Assembly: GCA_947492375.1 (NCBI GenBank)
Contig: CANLMI010000004.1
Location: forward strand, 186,001 to 250,000
Source: an uncultured Kordiimonas sp.
GTDB taxonomy: Bacteria; Pseudomonadota; Alphaproteobacteria; Sphingomonadales; Kordiimonadaceae
DNA: 64,000 nt
Direction of reading: 5' to 3'
Shown: piece by piece, positions 20,007 to 29,638 of the stretch
Position numbering within the stretch: the stretch's first letter is position 1
Layout: each line of letters begins with the position of its first letter
Translations under genes and position numbers: made by a program
The notes under the pieces: model-generated
Told to the model about the DNA's origin: nothing
The model's database searches: none
Seen by the model: only the letters and a program-made list of their open reading frames with translations

Positions 20007-20531
20007 TTATTTGTTTAGCTGCTTTATCATAGCAACCCGCTCGCTTTTATTCAGGTCGCTCGCTCGCTCACCATTAATAATCATTTTTAATTCCGGTAAT
20101 GTGTTGTCCGGGTCAATTTCATTATAACCAAGTGATTGATACCAAGGGCCATTGAAAGCAACATGCTTGAAGGTTGTTAAACTGATTGCTTCAAAATCAT
20201 GCGAAGATGCCCATTTTTCTGCGTGCAGCATTAATAATTTACCAACCCCTTTACCCTGTGCACCATAGTCAACGGAAACTTCGAAAACATGGCCATGATT
20301 ATCTACCATTCCTAAATGAATGAAGCCCAAAAGGTTATCGCTTTCAGCGGCTATAAAGATAGACTTTGCATTAATTCCTTCCTCTAGTTCTTGTTTGTTT
20401 GATGATGGGCGGGCCGTAACCCATGCCATGCCAATATCAGTAAATTTTTTACCGCCATGTTGTTCGATTTCGGTAATGCGCGAGATATCCCGCACTATTG
20501 CAGGTCGAATTATAATGTTGGCTGATGACAT
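20007..20531 (-). CDS. GNAT family N-acetyltransferase
   Basis: A 174-residue acetyltransferase of the GNAT fold. The acetyl-CoA binding loop appears as VSVDYGAQGKGVGKLLMLHAEKW (QGKGVG, the R/QxxGxG/A motif) near residue 90, followed by the ISLTTFKHVAFNGPWYQSLGY end strand. The acceptor substrate is unknown. ATG at 20531 is chosen over an in-frame TTG one codon earlier. It lies 15 bases downstream of glpK on the same strand and may share its transcript. Confidence 0.8.
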   Translation of the reverse strand: MSSANIIIRPAIVRDISRITEIEQHGGKKFTDIGMAWVTARPSSNKQELEEGINAKSIFIAAESDNLLGFIHLGMVDNHGHVFEVSVDYGAQGKGVGKLLMLHAEKWASSHDFEAISLTTFKHVAFNGPWYQSLGYNEIDPDNTLPELKMIINGERASDLNKSERVAMIKQLNK

Positions 20532-20546
20532 CAAACGACTTTCTGT

Positions 20547-22046
20547 TTACGGCGTGTCAGCATAGACAAGAGTTGCTTTCACTGCTTTGTGCCAGTTTGT
20601 TAAATGCTTTTCCTGAATCTTGCGGTCCATTACACTTTTAAATTCCTGATTCATGCTCCATTGTGCATGAATATCTTCCAACGATTTGAATATACCAACC
20701 TTAAGACCTGCAAGATAAGCTGCTCCTAAGGCTGTTGTTTCCATAACTGATGGGCGCTGTACGGATAACCCTGTTAAGCCAGAGAGAAAATCACACATCC
20801 AGTTATTGGCAACCATCCCACCATCAATTTTCAATGCGGCGGCTGGCGCACCGTCTGCTGTCATAGCGCTCAATAAATCATGGGTTTGATAACAAACAGA
20901 CTCGACCGCTGCCCGGGCAAATTCGTTAGGGCCGCTGGCACGTGTTAAACCGAATATTGCACCGCGCGCATTTGGATTCCAATGGGGTGCCCCCAGACCG
21001 GTAAAGGCTGGAACAAGATAGATATGACTGTTTATATCAGCGTCTTTGATCATGTGTTCAGTATCTTTGGCATTTTCAATAATGCCGAGCTCATCCCGAA
21101 GCCATTGAACTGCGGCACCAGCGATGAAAATAGACCCTTCAAGCGCATAAGTTGGCTTGCCGTTCAATTGATAAGCGATTGTTGTTAGTAATTGGTTTTG
21201 TGAAAGAACAATATCATCGCCCGTATTCTGCATAATAAAGCAACCGGTTCCGTAGGTGCTTTTAGTATCGCCTTTTTGGAAACAGGCTTGGCCAACTGTT
21301 GCTGCTTGCTGATCACCTGCAACGCCGGTAATCGGAATATCTTTTCCAAATAATGATGGATCGATATTACCAAAATCATCCGCTGAATTCTTTACATCAG
21401 GCAGGATTGATGCTGGAACATTGAATAGCTCAAGTAGAGTATTATCCCATTTACCGCTCTTGATGTTATAAAGGTTGGTTCTGCTGGCGTTTGTTGCATC
21501 AGTTGCATGAACTTTGCCATTGGTAAGGCGCCATATAAGAAAGCTGTCGATGGTACCAAAAGCGAGATTGCCACTGTTGGCTAAAGCACGAGCACCTTCA
21601 ACATTATCGAGAATCCATGCAATTTTTGTTGCTGAAAAATATGGATCCAATCTTAGCCCGGTTGTTTTTTGAATGAGGGCTTCTATTTCGCTTGTATGAA
21701 GTTCCTGACATCGCTTAGCAGTTCGGCGATCTTGCCAGACGATGGCGTTATAAATTGCTTTGCCTGTGTTTTTGTTCCAAACAACAGTGGTTTCACGTTG
21801 GTTAGTTATGCCAGTTGCTTTGATTTCAAAGCCGTCGTCTTCAGCTTTTTTTATTGCTTGTTTGCAGACGTTCAAAACACTTTGCCAGATTTCTTCCGGG
21901 TCATGCTCAACCCAGCCATCATTGGGGTAATATTGGGTAAATTCCTGCTGTACTACACTGATAATGCGGGCTTGGTCATCAAAAATAATTGCCCTGCTTG
22001 AGGTTGTTCCTTGATCGATTGAAAGGATACCTGTTTTATCAGCCAT
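20547..22046 (-). CDS. glpK: Glycerol kinase
   Basis: A 499-residue FGGY-family kinase that phosphorylates glycerol to glycerol 3-phosphate. [14 protein letters not shown] at the N-terminus, [22 protein letters not shown] and the FGGY-type signature near [15 protein letters not shown] identify it. GGAGGG four bases before the ATG at 22046 sets the start; the open frame extends 11 codons further. No glpF, glpD or glpR is in the window, so the glycerol genes are dispersed. Confidence 0.95.
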   Translation of the reverse strand: MADKTGILSIDQGTTSSRAIIFDDQARIISVVQQEFTQYYPNDGWVEHDPEEIWQSVLNVCKQAIKKAEDDGFEIKATGITNQRETTVVWNKNTGKAIYNAIVWQDRRTAKRCQELHTSEIEALIQKTTGLRLDPYFSATKIAWILDNVEGARALANSGNLAFGTIDSFLIWRLTNGKVHATDATNASRTNLYNIKSGKWDNTLLELFNVPASILPDVKNSADDFGNIDPSLFGKDIPITGVAGDQQAATVGQACFQKGDTKSTYGTGCFIMQNTGDDIVLSQNQLLTTIAYQLNGKPTYALEGSIFIAGAAVQWLRDELGIIENAKDTEHMIKDADINSHIYLVPAFTGLGAPHWNPNARGAIFGLTRASGPNEFARAAVESVCYQTHDLLSAMTADGAPAAALKIDGGMVANNWMCDFLSGLTGLSVQRPSVMETTALGAAYLAGLKVGIFKSLEDIHAQWSMNQEFKSVMDRKIQEKHLTNWHKAVKATLVYADTP

Positions 22047-22125
22047 TATGCCCTCCGTTATGTCTGAGACGTCCACCATAAACCCATAATATATCTGGGG
22101 CAGCCTGAATAGAGTGTTTCATTGA

Positions 22126-23184
22126 TTATGTTGGTTTGTTTATATTCAGTCTGGTTTTTCGTCTCTGTTCAAGGATCGGTTTTAGGGTGTCCGTGTGAAA
22201 TTTATCGCATCCGATGCATAAATTTGCATATGGTTTTCCTTGGGGTGTTTCTGTATGTGAAGCATCTAGAAATCGTTCCATTGACCAACCTTCGCTTATT
22301 CCCATCCGAGCTGGGTCGCCTGTGTTGATAGCTTCAAATATCGGATGGCCAGATAAATCATCTAGAATATCGGTTAGTTTTTCCTCTGTTAGATTACCGT
22401 ATGGTGCCTTGGTCTTCAAACAGCATGGATAAATGTTGCCGCCGGGTTCTATTGATACCTCGGAACCAGAGTAACCGTGATTAAGAAACCCTTTGCCGCC
22501 AGACCAGTTATTACAGAAATTATCTTTGATTGTGGCTCTTGATAGCCCGTTTTGCCATGCTCTTCCACGCGGCCATAATTTTCCAATCCATTCATCATCT
22601 TCTGCACCGAAGAAGTGATAAACAGGCCCTTCTTCTTCGGACCAGTCTTTAACTGGGGCGGAGTGCCCTGATGGTTTCATACCGCGTGCGTGAAACATGG
22701 TTTTCAAATGCGTGATCAGATCGTTTTTTTTATCCCCTTGCATACCAACATGATAATCATCCATACCTGAAATAGAGATCATCCAGATACCTTTAGATAA
22801 AAGGTCATCCAGAATTTCTTCGGTGACCAAATCCCCTGTGGTTTGAACGATGATACGAATGCCGCCAGTATTTTTATATTTGGCAGTAAGTTTTTCGAGA
22901 ACGGGATATAAAATTCTGGTTCTGACAGGATCAACCAGTACCTCACCGCCAGAGAGTACAATACGCCCTTGTTTCTCTTCAAAGCTGCCATCGTTACGTG
23001 GGTTTTGAAGGTCCAGATAGGTCATTTTGTCAGGGAGATTATTGATAATCGCTTCATGTGCTTTTTCGCCCTCTAAAACTACGTTTTCAAGCGCTTCCCG
23101 AACATAGGGGCGAAAACGGTCATCATAACAATGTTTGCATTTGCGGTGGCAGGCGTAGGAAATTGAATAATAAAGCGATTCCAT
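22126..23184 (-). CDS. Radical SAM protein with SPASM-like C-terminal cysteines
   Basis: A 352-residue radical SAM enzyme. The N-terminal CxxxCxxC (C12, C16, C19, followed by Y20) binds the catalytic [4Fe-4S] cluster, and RIVLSGGEVLVDP is the GGE motif that contacts SAM. The C-terminal part holds C224, C254-C255, C323 and C326, the spacing expected of a SPASM/Twitch-type auxiliary cluster used by peptide- or protein-modifying enzymes. I saw no small precursor peptide in the 190 bases upstream or in the short spacer to glpK. Substrate unknown. Confidence 0.75.
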   Translation of the reverse strand: MESLYYSISYACHRKCKHCYDDRFRPYVREALENVVLEGEKAHEAIINNLPDKMTYLDLQNPRNDGSFEEKQGRIVLSGGEVLVDPVRTRILYPVLEKLTAKYKNTGGIRIIVQTTGDLVTEEILDDLLSKGIWMISISGMDDYHVGMQGDKKNDLITHLKTMFHARGMKPSGHSAPVKDWSEEEGPVYHFFGAEDDEWIGKLWPRGRAWQNGLSRATIKDNFCNNWSGGKGFLNHGYSGSEVSIEPGGNIYPCCLKTKAPYGNLTEEKLTDILDDLSGHPIFEAINTGDPARMGISEGWSMERFLDASHTETPQGKPYANLCIGCDKFHTDTLKPILEQRRKTRLNINKPT

Positions 23185-23377
23185 AGGGCGATGAGTATCC
23201 GGTAATTCAAAAATTATATTATAGAGCGATTGAACGTATGCAGCAAAGTTTGCGGTTTCACAATTTCGCGTTCCGAAATATATTCTTATTAGTGTATTAT
23301 AAAACTATTACAAGGGTTTACAAAATCCGGTAGAACCCAATATGATTATTGATTGAATGACCGGAAGGGTAACAAAT

Positions 23378-26300
23378 ATGTCGAAGCCTCAGTTTGATCT
23401 TTTCAAAACCAAGCGATTCTGGCCTCTATTTGCGACCCAGTTTTTAGGTGCGTTTAATGATAATGTTTTCAAAACTGCGCTAGTTGCGATCATCACATTT
23501 GGCATCGCCAGTTCTAGCGACGTGGTTGCCCGTGAATTTCTTGTTACCGAAGAAACAGCCAAATTTCTGGTTACATTAGCACCGGGCCTTTTTATTCTGC
23601 CTTTCTTTCTGTTTTCAGCTATTGCAGGCCAACTTGCTGACAAAATGGAAAAATCCCGACTAATCCGTTATGTGAAACTATTTGAAATCGTTATTATGAC
23701 GCTTGGTGCGGTTGGCTTTTTTCTGAAAAGTATTCCTTTGCTGATGACGGTCTTGTTTTTAATGGGCGCACAGTCGTCGTTTTTTGGACCACTTAAATAT
23801 GCGATTATACCTGATCATTTAAAAGAAAATGAATTGATTGGCGGTAATGCTCTCGTTGAGTCAGGGACTTTTTTAGCAATTCTTATTGGCACGATATTGG
23901 GTGGTTTATTGCCGGATACAGGCTTGATAATTGTTTGTGTTCTGGTGGTGTTGTTTGCTGTTGCGGGATTTTTAACAGCAAAGAAAATCCCTTACGCCGA
24001 GCCAAAGGTTCCAGAGTTAAAGGTTAATAAAAATTTCTTAGGAGAAACCTTTTCGTTGATGCGGGAAGTCTATAAGCGCGAAGTCCTGTATCTATCAATC
24101 ATCGGTATTAGCTGGTTCTGGTTTCTGGGGGCAACGTATCTTGCGCAGTTTCCTAATTATGTTGATATTGTTTTAAATGCTGACTCTCGTGTTTTTACCC
24201 TTTTATTAGCGATATTTTCGCTCGGTATTGGCCTTGGCTCGATGCTTTGTAATCGGCTTCTAAATGGGGCAATTACAGCACGGTTTGTGCCCGTCGCAGC
24301 TATTTTTATGGCGTTTTTTGGTGTTGATTTATATTTCGCCAGTATCGGCTTTGAAAATACCACCGGAGAGAAATTTGGTATAGTGGCTTTTGTCACAGCA
24401 ACTGGCAGTTGGCGCATTCTCCTTGACATATTGGGGATAGCTGTTGCTGGTGGTATTTATATTGTGCCGCTTTATACAATTCTGCAAAGCCGCAGCCCCA
24501 AACATCTGCGTGCAAGGATGATTGCTGCTAACAATATTATGAACGCAGTCTTTATGGTTGGTTCTGCTCTCCTGTCTGTCGGCCTACTCGCGGTTGGTTT
24601 TTCAATTCATGGAATTTTTCTGGTTATATCTATTTTATCGATTGCAGCGGCAATCTATATTACCCGTCTTTTGCCGCAGGACCTGATTCAATCGATTATA
24701 CGAACGCTACTGAGGATCTTTTACCGGGTAGAAGTGAAAGGGATTGAAAACTATCATAAGGTTTCCAACAAAACGGTAATTATTGCTAATCATACCTCGT
24801 TTTTGGACGGACTTTTGATCAGTGCATTTTTGCCCCATCAGCTTACTTTTGCCATTAATACGCATATCGCGAACAAATGGTGGGTTAAGCCTGCATTTGC
24901 GCTGTTTGACTTGCTGACAGTTGATCCAACAAATCCGATGTCAACAAAATCACTGGTTAAGGAGGTGAAAAAAGGGCGGCGTATTGTGATATTCCCTGAG
25001 GGTCGGTTAACAGTAACGGGGGCCCTGATGAAGGTCTATGAAGGGCCAGGGATGATTGCAAACTTATCAAATTCTCCTATTTTGCCTATTCGTATTGACG
25101 GCGCCCAATTCAGTACATTTTCTCGGTTAAAAGGTTTATTGAAATTACGCGCGTTCCCTAAAATTACCTTATCAATTGAAGAAGCGGTTCGTTTTGAAGC
25201 GCCTGAAGGATTATCAGCACGTGCCCGCCGCGCTTGGTTGAGTGAAGCCTTGTATGACTTGATGTCGAACTTAATGTTTAGAACCAGCAATGTTGACCGC
25301 ACATTATTTGAGAGTGTTCTTGATGCTAAAAAAATGCATGGACGCGGTCAGGCTGTTCTGGAAGATATTGAACGCAACCCGGTTACATATGCGAAGCTAA
25401 TTCTGGGGTCGTTTGTACTTGGCGGGAAGCTGAAAAAATACACAAATACTGGTGAAAATGTAGGGTTATTATTGCCTAATTCTGTTGGCGCAGTGGTTAC
25501 TTTTATGGGGTTGCAGGCATATGGTGTGGTGCCTGCAATGTTAAATTATTCAACAGGCGTAAAGAATATTAGGGCTGCATGTACGGCGGCTGAAGTTAAA
25601 ACTGTTTTGACATCACGGCGATTTATCGAACTCGGTGATCTTTCGCATATTATTGATGCCTTAGATAGTGATTACCAAATAATTTACCTTGAAGACGTGC
25701 GGGCAAATATTGGTATCGTAAGCAAGGTAAAGGGCCTTTTAATGGCGTTGACGCCTGCGTTTTGGTATCGCCGATTAAGTGCGAAGGCGCGGCCGAGTGA
25801 TCCCGCAGTAATTTTATTCACCTCTGGGTCTGAAGGCATGCCAAAAGGCGTTGTACTTTCGCATAAAAATATTCAGGCTAACCGGCTTCAAATCAGTGCG
25901 CGGGTGGATTTTTCACCAGTGGATACAGTTTTTAATGCGCTTCCGATTTTCCATTCATTTGGTTTAACAGGTGGGTTGCTTTTACCCCTATTATCAGGGT
26001 TAAAAACCTTTTTATATCCATCCCCGTTACATTATCGCATCGTGCCTGAACTGGTTTACGATACTAATGCGACCATCATGTTTGGTACTGATACATTTCT
26101 TGCTGGTTATGCGCGGTTTGCACATTCATATGATTTTTATTCAATGCGGTATGTTTTTGCTGGTGCAGAGAAATTAAAGCCAGAAACCCGCCGGCTATAT
26201 GCCAATAAATTTGGAGTCAGGATATTTGAAGGTTACGGTGCCACAGAAACTGCACCAGTGTTGGCGGTTAATACTCCAATGCATGTGAAACCGGGAACAG

Positions 26301-26827
26301 TCGGTAGATTACTTCCGGGCATTAAACATAAACTGGAGCCTGTACCGGGCATTGAGAAGGGCGGAAAACTGATCGTCTCTGGGCCAAATATTATGAAAGG
26401 GTATTTTAGAGTAGAGGCCCCTGGTAAATTAGAAGAACCTATGGATGGTTGGTATGATACTGGTGACATCGTTGAAGTAGACAGTGATGGCTTTGTTACC
26501 ATTGCTGGCCGTGCGAAACGTTTTGCAAAAATTGCAGGAGAAATGGTTTCTTTGACGGCGGTTGAAGCTGCTGCAGATGGCCTTTGGCCTGACGGCACCC
26601 ACGCTGTATTATCGGTTTCGGATATGAAGAAGGGTGAACAACTTGTTCTTTTAACTACAGAAGAGACAGCAGCTAAAGATGCCCTCAGGTCATATTTACA
26701 GGCCGAAGGTATGTCAGAGTTGATGGCGCCTAAATATATCAAGTGCGTTGAAGAAATTCCTGTTTTGGGTACAGGAAAGACAGATTATGTCACGGCGCAA
26801 TTGCTTGCGGATGAATTCAGTACTTGA
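23378..26827 (+). CDS. LplT-Aas type fusion: MFS transporter, acyltransferase and acyl-ACP/CoA synthetase
   Basis: A 1149-residue fusion. Residues 1-430 form a 12-helix MFS transporter like LplT, the lysophospholipid flippase (start PQFDLFKTKRFWPLFATQFLGAFNDN); from about 450 a PlsC-type acyltransferase has NHTSFLDG (residue ~470) and FPEGRLT; from about 680 an AMP-binding domain has ILFTSGSEGMPKG (~811) and a C-terminal GTGKTDY. In enterics LplT imports lysophosphatidylethanolamine and Aas re-acylates it; here all steps sit in one inner-membrane protein. GGAAGGG eight bases before the ATG at 23378 fixes the start over the ATG at 23357. Confidence 0.92.
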   Translation: MSKPQFDLFKTKRFWPLFATQFLGAFNDNVFKTALVAIITFGIASSSDVVAREFLVTEETAKFLVTLAPGLFILPFFLFSAIAGQLADKMEKSRLIRYVKLFEIVIMTLGAVGFFLKSIPLLMTVLFLMGAQSSFFGPLKYAIIPDHLKENELIGGNALVESGTFLAILIGTILGGLLPDTGLIIVCVLVVLFAVAGFLTAKKIPYAEPKVPELKVNKNFLGETFSLMREVYKREVLYLSIIGISWFWFLGATYLAQFPNYVDIVLNADSRVFTLLLAIFSLGIGLGSMLCNRLLNGAITARFVPVAAIFMAFFGVDLYFASIGFENTTGEKFGIVAFVTATGSWRILLDILGIAVAGGIYIVPLYTILQSRSPKHLRARMIAANNIMNAVFMVGSALLSVGLLAVGFSIHGIFLVISILSIAAAIYITRLLPQDLIQSIIRTLLRIFYRVEVKGIENYHKVSNKTVIIANHTSFLDGLLISAFLPHQLTFAINTHIANKWWVKPAFALFDLLTVDPTNPMSTKSLVKEVKKGRRIVIFPEGRLTVTGALMKVYEGPGMIANLSNSPILPIRIDGAQFSTFSRLKGLLKLRAFPKITLSIEEAVRFEAPEGLSARARRAWLSEALYDLMSNLMFRTSNVDRTLFESVLDAKKMHGRGQAVLEDIERNPVTYAKLILGSFVLGGKLKKYTNTGENVGLLLPNSVGAVVTFMGLQAYGVVPAMLNYSTGVKNIRAACTAAEVKTVLTSRRFIELGDLSHIIDALDSDYQIIYLEDVRANIGIVSKVKGLLMALTPAFWYRRLSAKARPSDPAVILFTSGSEGMPKGVVLSHKNIQANRLQISARVDFSPVDTVFNALPIFHSFGLTGGLLLPLLSGLKTFLYPSPLHYRIVPELVYDTNATIMFGTDTFLAGYARFAHSYDFYSMRYVFAGAEKLKPETRRLYANKFGVRIFEGYGATETAPVLAVNTPMHVKPGTVGRLLPGIKHKLEPVPGIEKGGKLIVSGPNIMKGYFRVEAPGKLEEPMDGWYDTGDIVEVDSDGFVTIAGRAKRFAKIAGEMVSLTAVEAAADGLWPDGTHAVLSVSDMKKGEQLVLLTTEETAAKDALRSYLQAEGMSELMAPKYIKCVEEIPVLGTGKTDYVTAQLLADEFST

Positions 26828-26841
26828 TAGCAAAAAATGAA

Positions 26842-26862
26842 AAGGGCGCTCTGTACGCCCTT
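26842..26862 (-). terminator. Hairpin terminator after the exported RidA gene
   Basis: A 7-bp perfect stem (AAGGGCG / CGCCCTT) with a seven-base loop lies between the two convergent genes. On the minus strand it is followed by TTCATTTTTT, so it mainly ends the RidA transcript; it may also stop the plus-strand fusion gene. Confidence 0.65.
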
Positions 26863-26890
26863 AAATGAATTTGAAGATATTTTAGGGTAG

Positions 26891-27343
26891 TTAATTTTTA
26901 ATAGCGATACATTCGACTTCTAATTTGTACCCTAATCCTAATCCACCCACTTCATATGCGCTTCGCGCTGGGCGGTGATCAGGTTTGAAATATTGAACGT
27001 AAACCTCGTTAAATGAACCCCACTCACGAATATCAGTCAAAAATACAGTGCATTTGGCAATTCGGTCCATAGATGACCCATATTTTTCAGCAAGGGCTGA
27101 AATTTGTTTCATGACAAGATGGGCTTGCCCCTGAATATCTGCGGGTAGTTTACCCTCACTTGCTCGTGGTACTTGGCCGGCTAAAAAAACCATGTTTCCA
27201 ACTGTAACTGCCTCAGAGTACGGAGCGTTGTTAGCTTTTTGAGCAGGCGTCTGATGAAATGTTAAATCTTGCGCTGCCGCTTTAAGCGAAGGAATGGATA
27301 ACGCGATGATAGTTAGGGAAATGACAAGAGTTCTTTTAATCAT
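26891..27343 (-). CDS. Exported RidA family protein
   Basis: A 150-residue RidA/YjgF-family protein with an N-terminal signal peptide (hydrophobic residues 6-20, cleavage near AAAQ), so the mature domain is probably periplasmic. The family core APYSEAVTVGNMVFLAGQ, TDIREWGSFNEVY and the conserved RPARSAYEV are present; the second arginine of RPAR is the residue that binds the imine or carboxylate in active deaminases. Classical RidA destroys reactive enamines in the cytoplasm, so the exported form must act on something else. Confidence 0.85.
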   Translation of the reverse strand: MIKRTLVISLTIIALSIPSLKAAAQDLTFHQTPAQKANNAPYSEAVTVGNMVFLAGQVPRASEGKLPADIQGQAHLVMKQISALAEKYGSSMDRIAKCTVFLTDIREWGSFNEVYVQYFKPDHRPARSAYEVGGLGLGYKLEVECIAIKN

Positions 27344-27512
27344 GATTTTTCAATTGGTTTAGTTTTCGATTTATGCATCCATTTATTAGAAAAAAGTGAA
27401 TTGCGCTACTCTTTAAGCATTCACAATTCCGTGCATCCAATAAGTATACTTGTACTGGTTTATGCTTCCAATTACCAACTGTATATCAAATATGTTGAAT
27501 AGGAATTCTATT

Positions 27513-28301
27513 ATGGCCACGGGCTCTAACAGTGAACAAAGTGCAACGATCAAATTATATGGGTACGTAACCAGTCCTTATGTTATGAAGGTTGCTGCCT
27601 ATTTGAAATATAAAAATCTTTCTTATACGCATGTTCATGTCCGTCCTGGAACCAACGAAGCAATTAAGTTTACAGGGCAAAAGCAAGTCCCTGTTCTTGA
27701 AATTAATGATGAATGGCGAGTGAATTCATCTGATCTTGGCATTTGGCTGGATGAATTATTTCCTGATAAGCCACTCCTCGGAAAAACCGAGGAGGAGAGA
27801 AAGAAAATCCTGCATATTGATAGTTGGATAAGCGATATGATGATTCCGTCACGGTTTAGAGAAGCTGTAGACTGGACAAACAGTTTTAACTCTATTCGCA
27901 ATGGTTGGCGCTTAGCAAAAATTGTAAATTTTGGTACACCAATACCTTTCAAATGGCGTTTGCTTTGGCCAATCGGTGTAAAGAAAGCCCCGTTTATTGT
28001 GAATATGGTTAATGAACTTGATCGTAATGAGCCGATGGAACATATGCGTTTCCGTATTCTGGATGAATTGGAGAGCCATATTGCCAATGGGCCATTTCTT
28101 GGGGGGCTGGACGCACCCTCATTAGCTGATTTTTCAGCATACCCGATTATAATTTCGTCTTGGTTGATGGGAATGCGCGGCGATTTCCCTTGGAGGACGC
28201 GCCCTCAAATTCTAACTTGGATACAAAATGTCCAAAGCCATCTTCCTGCGAACCCATTACCAGCGGATGATAGATTTATTGTTCGGGCAATGCCATTCTA
28301 A
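27513..28301 (+). CDS. Glutathione S-transferase family protein
   Basis: A 262-residue protein with an N-terminal thioredoxin-fold GST domain (IKLYGYVTSPYVMKVAAYLKYK, then QVPVLEIN with the cis-proline, and the NSSDLGIWLDE segment) and a helical C-terminal domain ending in PSLADFSAYP. The catalytic Cys/Ser position holds S-P-Y, so activity is uncertain. The ATG at 27513 with AGGAA seven bases upstream is preferred; the frame opens at 27450. Substrate unknown. Confidence 0.8.
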   Translation: MATGSNSEQSATIKLYGYVTSPYVMKVAAYLKYKNLSYTHVHVRPGTNEAIKFTGQKQVPVLEINDEWRVNSSDLGIWLDELFPDKPLLGKTEEERKKILHIDSWISDMMIPSRFREAVDWTNSFNSIRNGWRLAKIVNFGTPIPFKWRLLWPIGVKKAPFIVNMVNELDRNEPMEHMRFRILDELESHIANGPFLGGLDAPSLADFSAYPIIISSWLMGMRGDFPWRTRPQILTWIQNVQSHLPANPLPADDRFIVRAMPF

Positions 28302-28373
28302 GTTTTGGTTGTTGTCAAAATACTTTTGAAGATAGCTTGTTTAGTTTGCCATTATTAAAAAACTAGACATTGT

Positions 28374-29372
28374 TCAGATTACGTTGGCTTCTGTTGAAGT
28401 AGGGTTTAGGCCTGCTTGCTTTATGTCTTTGTTTGATTTCACGTCATTAAGCGATGTTAAAATAAATGCACTTAGGTTGGCGATTTGAAATAGGGCGCCT
28501 GAGGCTAGGAACATACCTGCAATTACGGCCATTGGTGCATCGATATAGTTGGCTAATGTTAAACCTAGCCCGACGTAAAGTAGGTCTGTATTAGGCAGGA
28601 AGGGAACACGCGTAAGGACAAGTTGGGCTGTTAAAAAGAATACCCAAGTTGAAAACGGCACATCGGGTAAGACAACTGCCCATTGCAGTGCCTGAAATAA
28701 AAGCATTAAAATCAATCTGGAAAGATGGATCAGAAACACTTTCTTTGCGATTGTTGCATCTACGGTAATAATTTTTTTTCTGAACTTTATGATCAATGGT
28801 AGAATAATTAATCCAGCGAAGAAGGTTATTCCCAAGTAAAGACGGTAGTCAGGATCAGCATCGATAAGGGTAGATAATTGACCAGTAGCGAGAAAGGTGA
28901 TGAGCATTACAACCGTAAATGAATTTGATGCAATAGCTGATAAAAGCGAAGAGTCTTTGACATTAGCAAAAACAGTTTTGTTATCGATGGTTTTCTTACG
29001 TCGAGCCCAAAAGGCGATATATGCTTCGCCAGTGTAATTTAAGACAGCAAAATTATAGACGCGCTTACGAACAAAGGCAGATAAACTATTTCTGAGATTA
29101 ATTTCCTTCTTACCCCACATCAGTTGATAGGCGTATAGTTCAAAGACGGGCAGTGTAAAAAACATTGCGAGAAAAAGTATATAATATAACGGATTTTGGG
29201 GTAGAGCTTCCCAGACATCTGACCAGCCTATTGTGGATACTTTGTCGAATAGGAATACAGCAACTGTAATGACGATAATAAATTGAATAGCTTTTGCTAG
29301 CATCATAGCTGTTTTATTTTTTTCCAGCCTGTCGAATGCCTGTTTTAAGGTTCCGTATTGTACGTGTTTCAC
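28374..29372 (-). CDS. Flippase-like integral membrane protein (UPF0104/LPG-synthetase-type family)
   Basis: A 332-residue polytopic inner-membrane protein with about eight hydrophobic helices. The layout, a basic cytoplasmic start, a FxLxVxxLP-like segment near residue 75 and the late RVPFLPNTDLLYVGLGL motif, resembles the flippase-like domain family related to the lysylphosphatidylglycerol flippase half of MprF and to AglD. The start is a GTG with AAGGCG five bases upstream. It is divergent from the PAP2 and nucleotidyltransferase genes, which suggests a shared lipid or glycan task, by inference only. Confidence 0.65.
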   Translation of the reverse strand: MKHVQYGTLKQAFDRLEKNKTAMMLAKAIQFIIVITVAVFLFDKVSTIGWSDVWEALPQNPLYYILFLAMFFTLPVFELYAYQLMWGKKEINLRNSLSAFVRKRVYNFAVLNYTGEAYIAFWARRKKTIDNKTVFANVKDSSLLSAIASNSFTVVMLITFLATGQLSTLIDADPDYRLYLGITFFAGLIILPLIIKFRKKIITVDATIAKKVFLIHLSRLILMLLFQALQWAVVLPDVPFSTWVFFLTAQLVLTRVPFLPNTDLLYVGLGLTLANYIDAPMAVIAGMFLASGALFQIANLSAFILTSLNDVKSNKDIKQAGLNPTSTEANVI

Positions 29373-29638
29373 ATGTTCGCCTTACGCAAAAGTAATCTGT
29401 ATCTATACATATTAGATCACTTCTTAATAGGGGATTGTCGGGTTTGGATACAATCACAACGGATCATGTGTCTGTTATGTTGCGGTATTATCTTGTATCA
29501 ATTAAGCAAGAACTTGAGCGTTGGTATAATTAACACTTCTGTGAGTGTTGCTGCGCATAAATACTTTTGAATTTTTTAGTGTTGGTAGAGTTCAAATATA
29601 GGCGCTAGAGTTTTAAAGTAGAAAAAATGAGGCGGGAC

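Noticed and set aside
26233-26742. 169-codon antisense frame inside the LplT-Aas fusion
   Set aside because: Shadow of the AMP-binding domain; no ribosome site and low-complexity serine/proline-rich translation.
29373-29638. A 70-codon frame in the spacer between the flippase-like and PAP2 genes
   Set aside because: No ribosome site, cysteine- and leucine-rich irregular translation and overlap with the divergent gene start.
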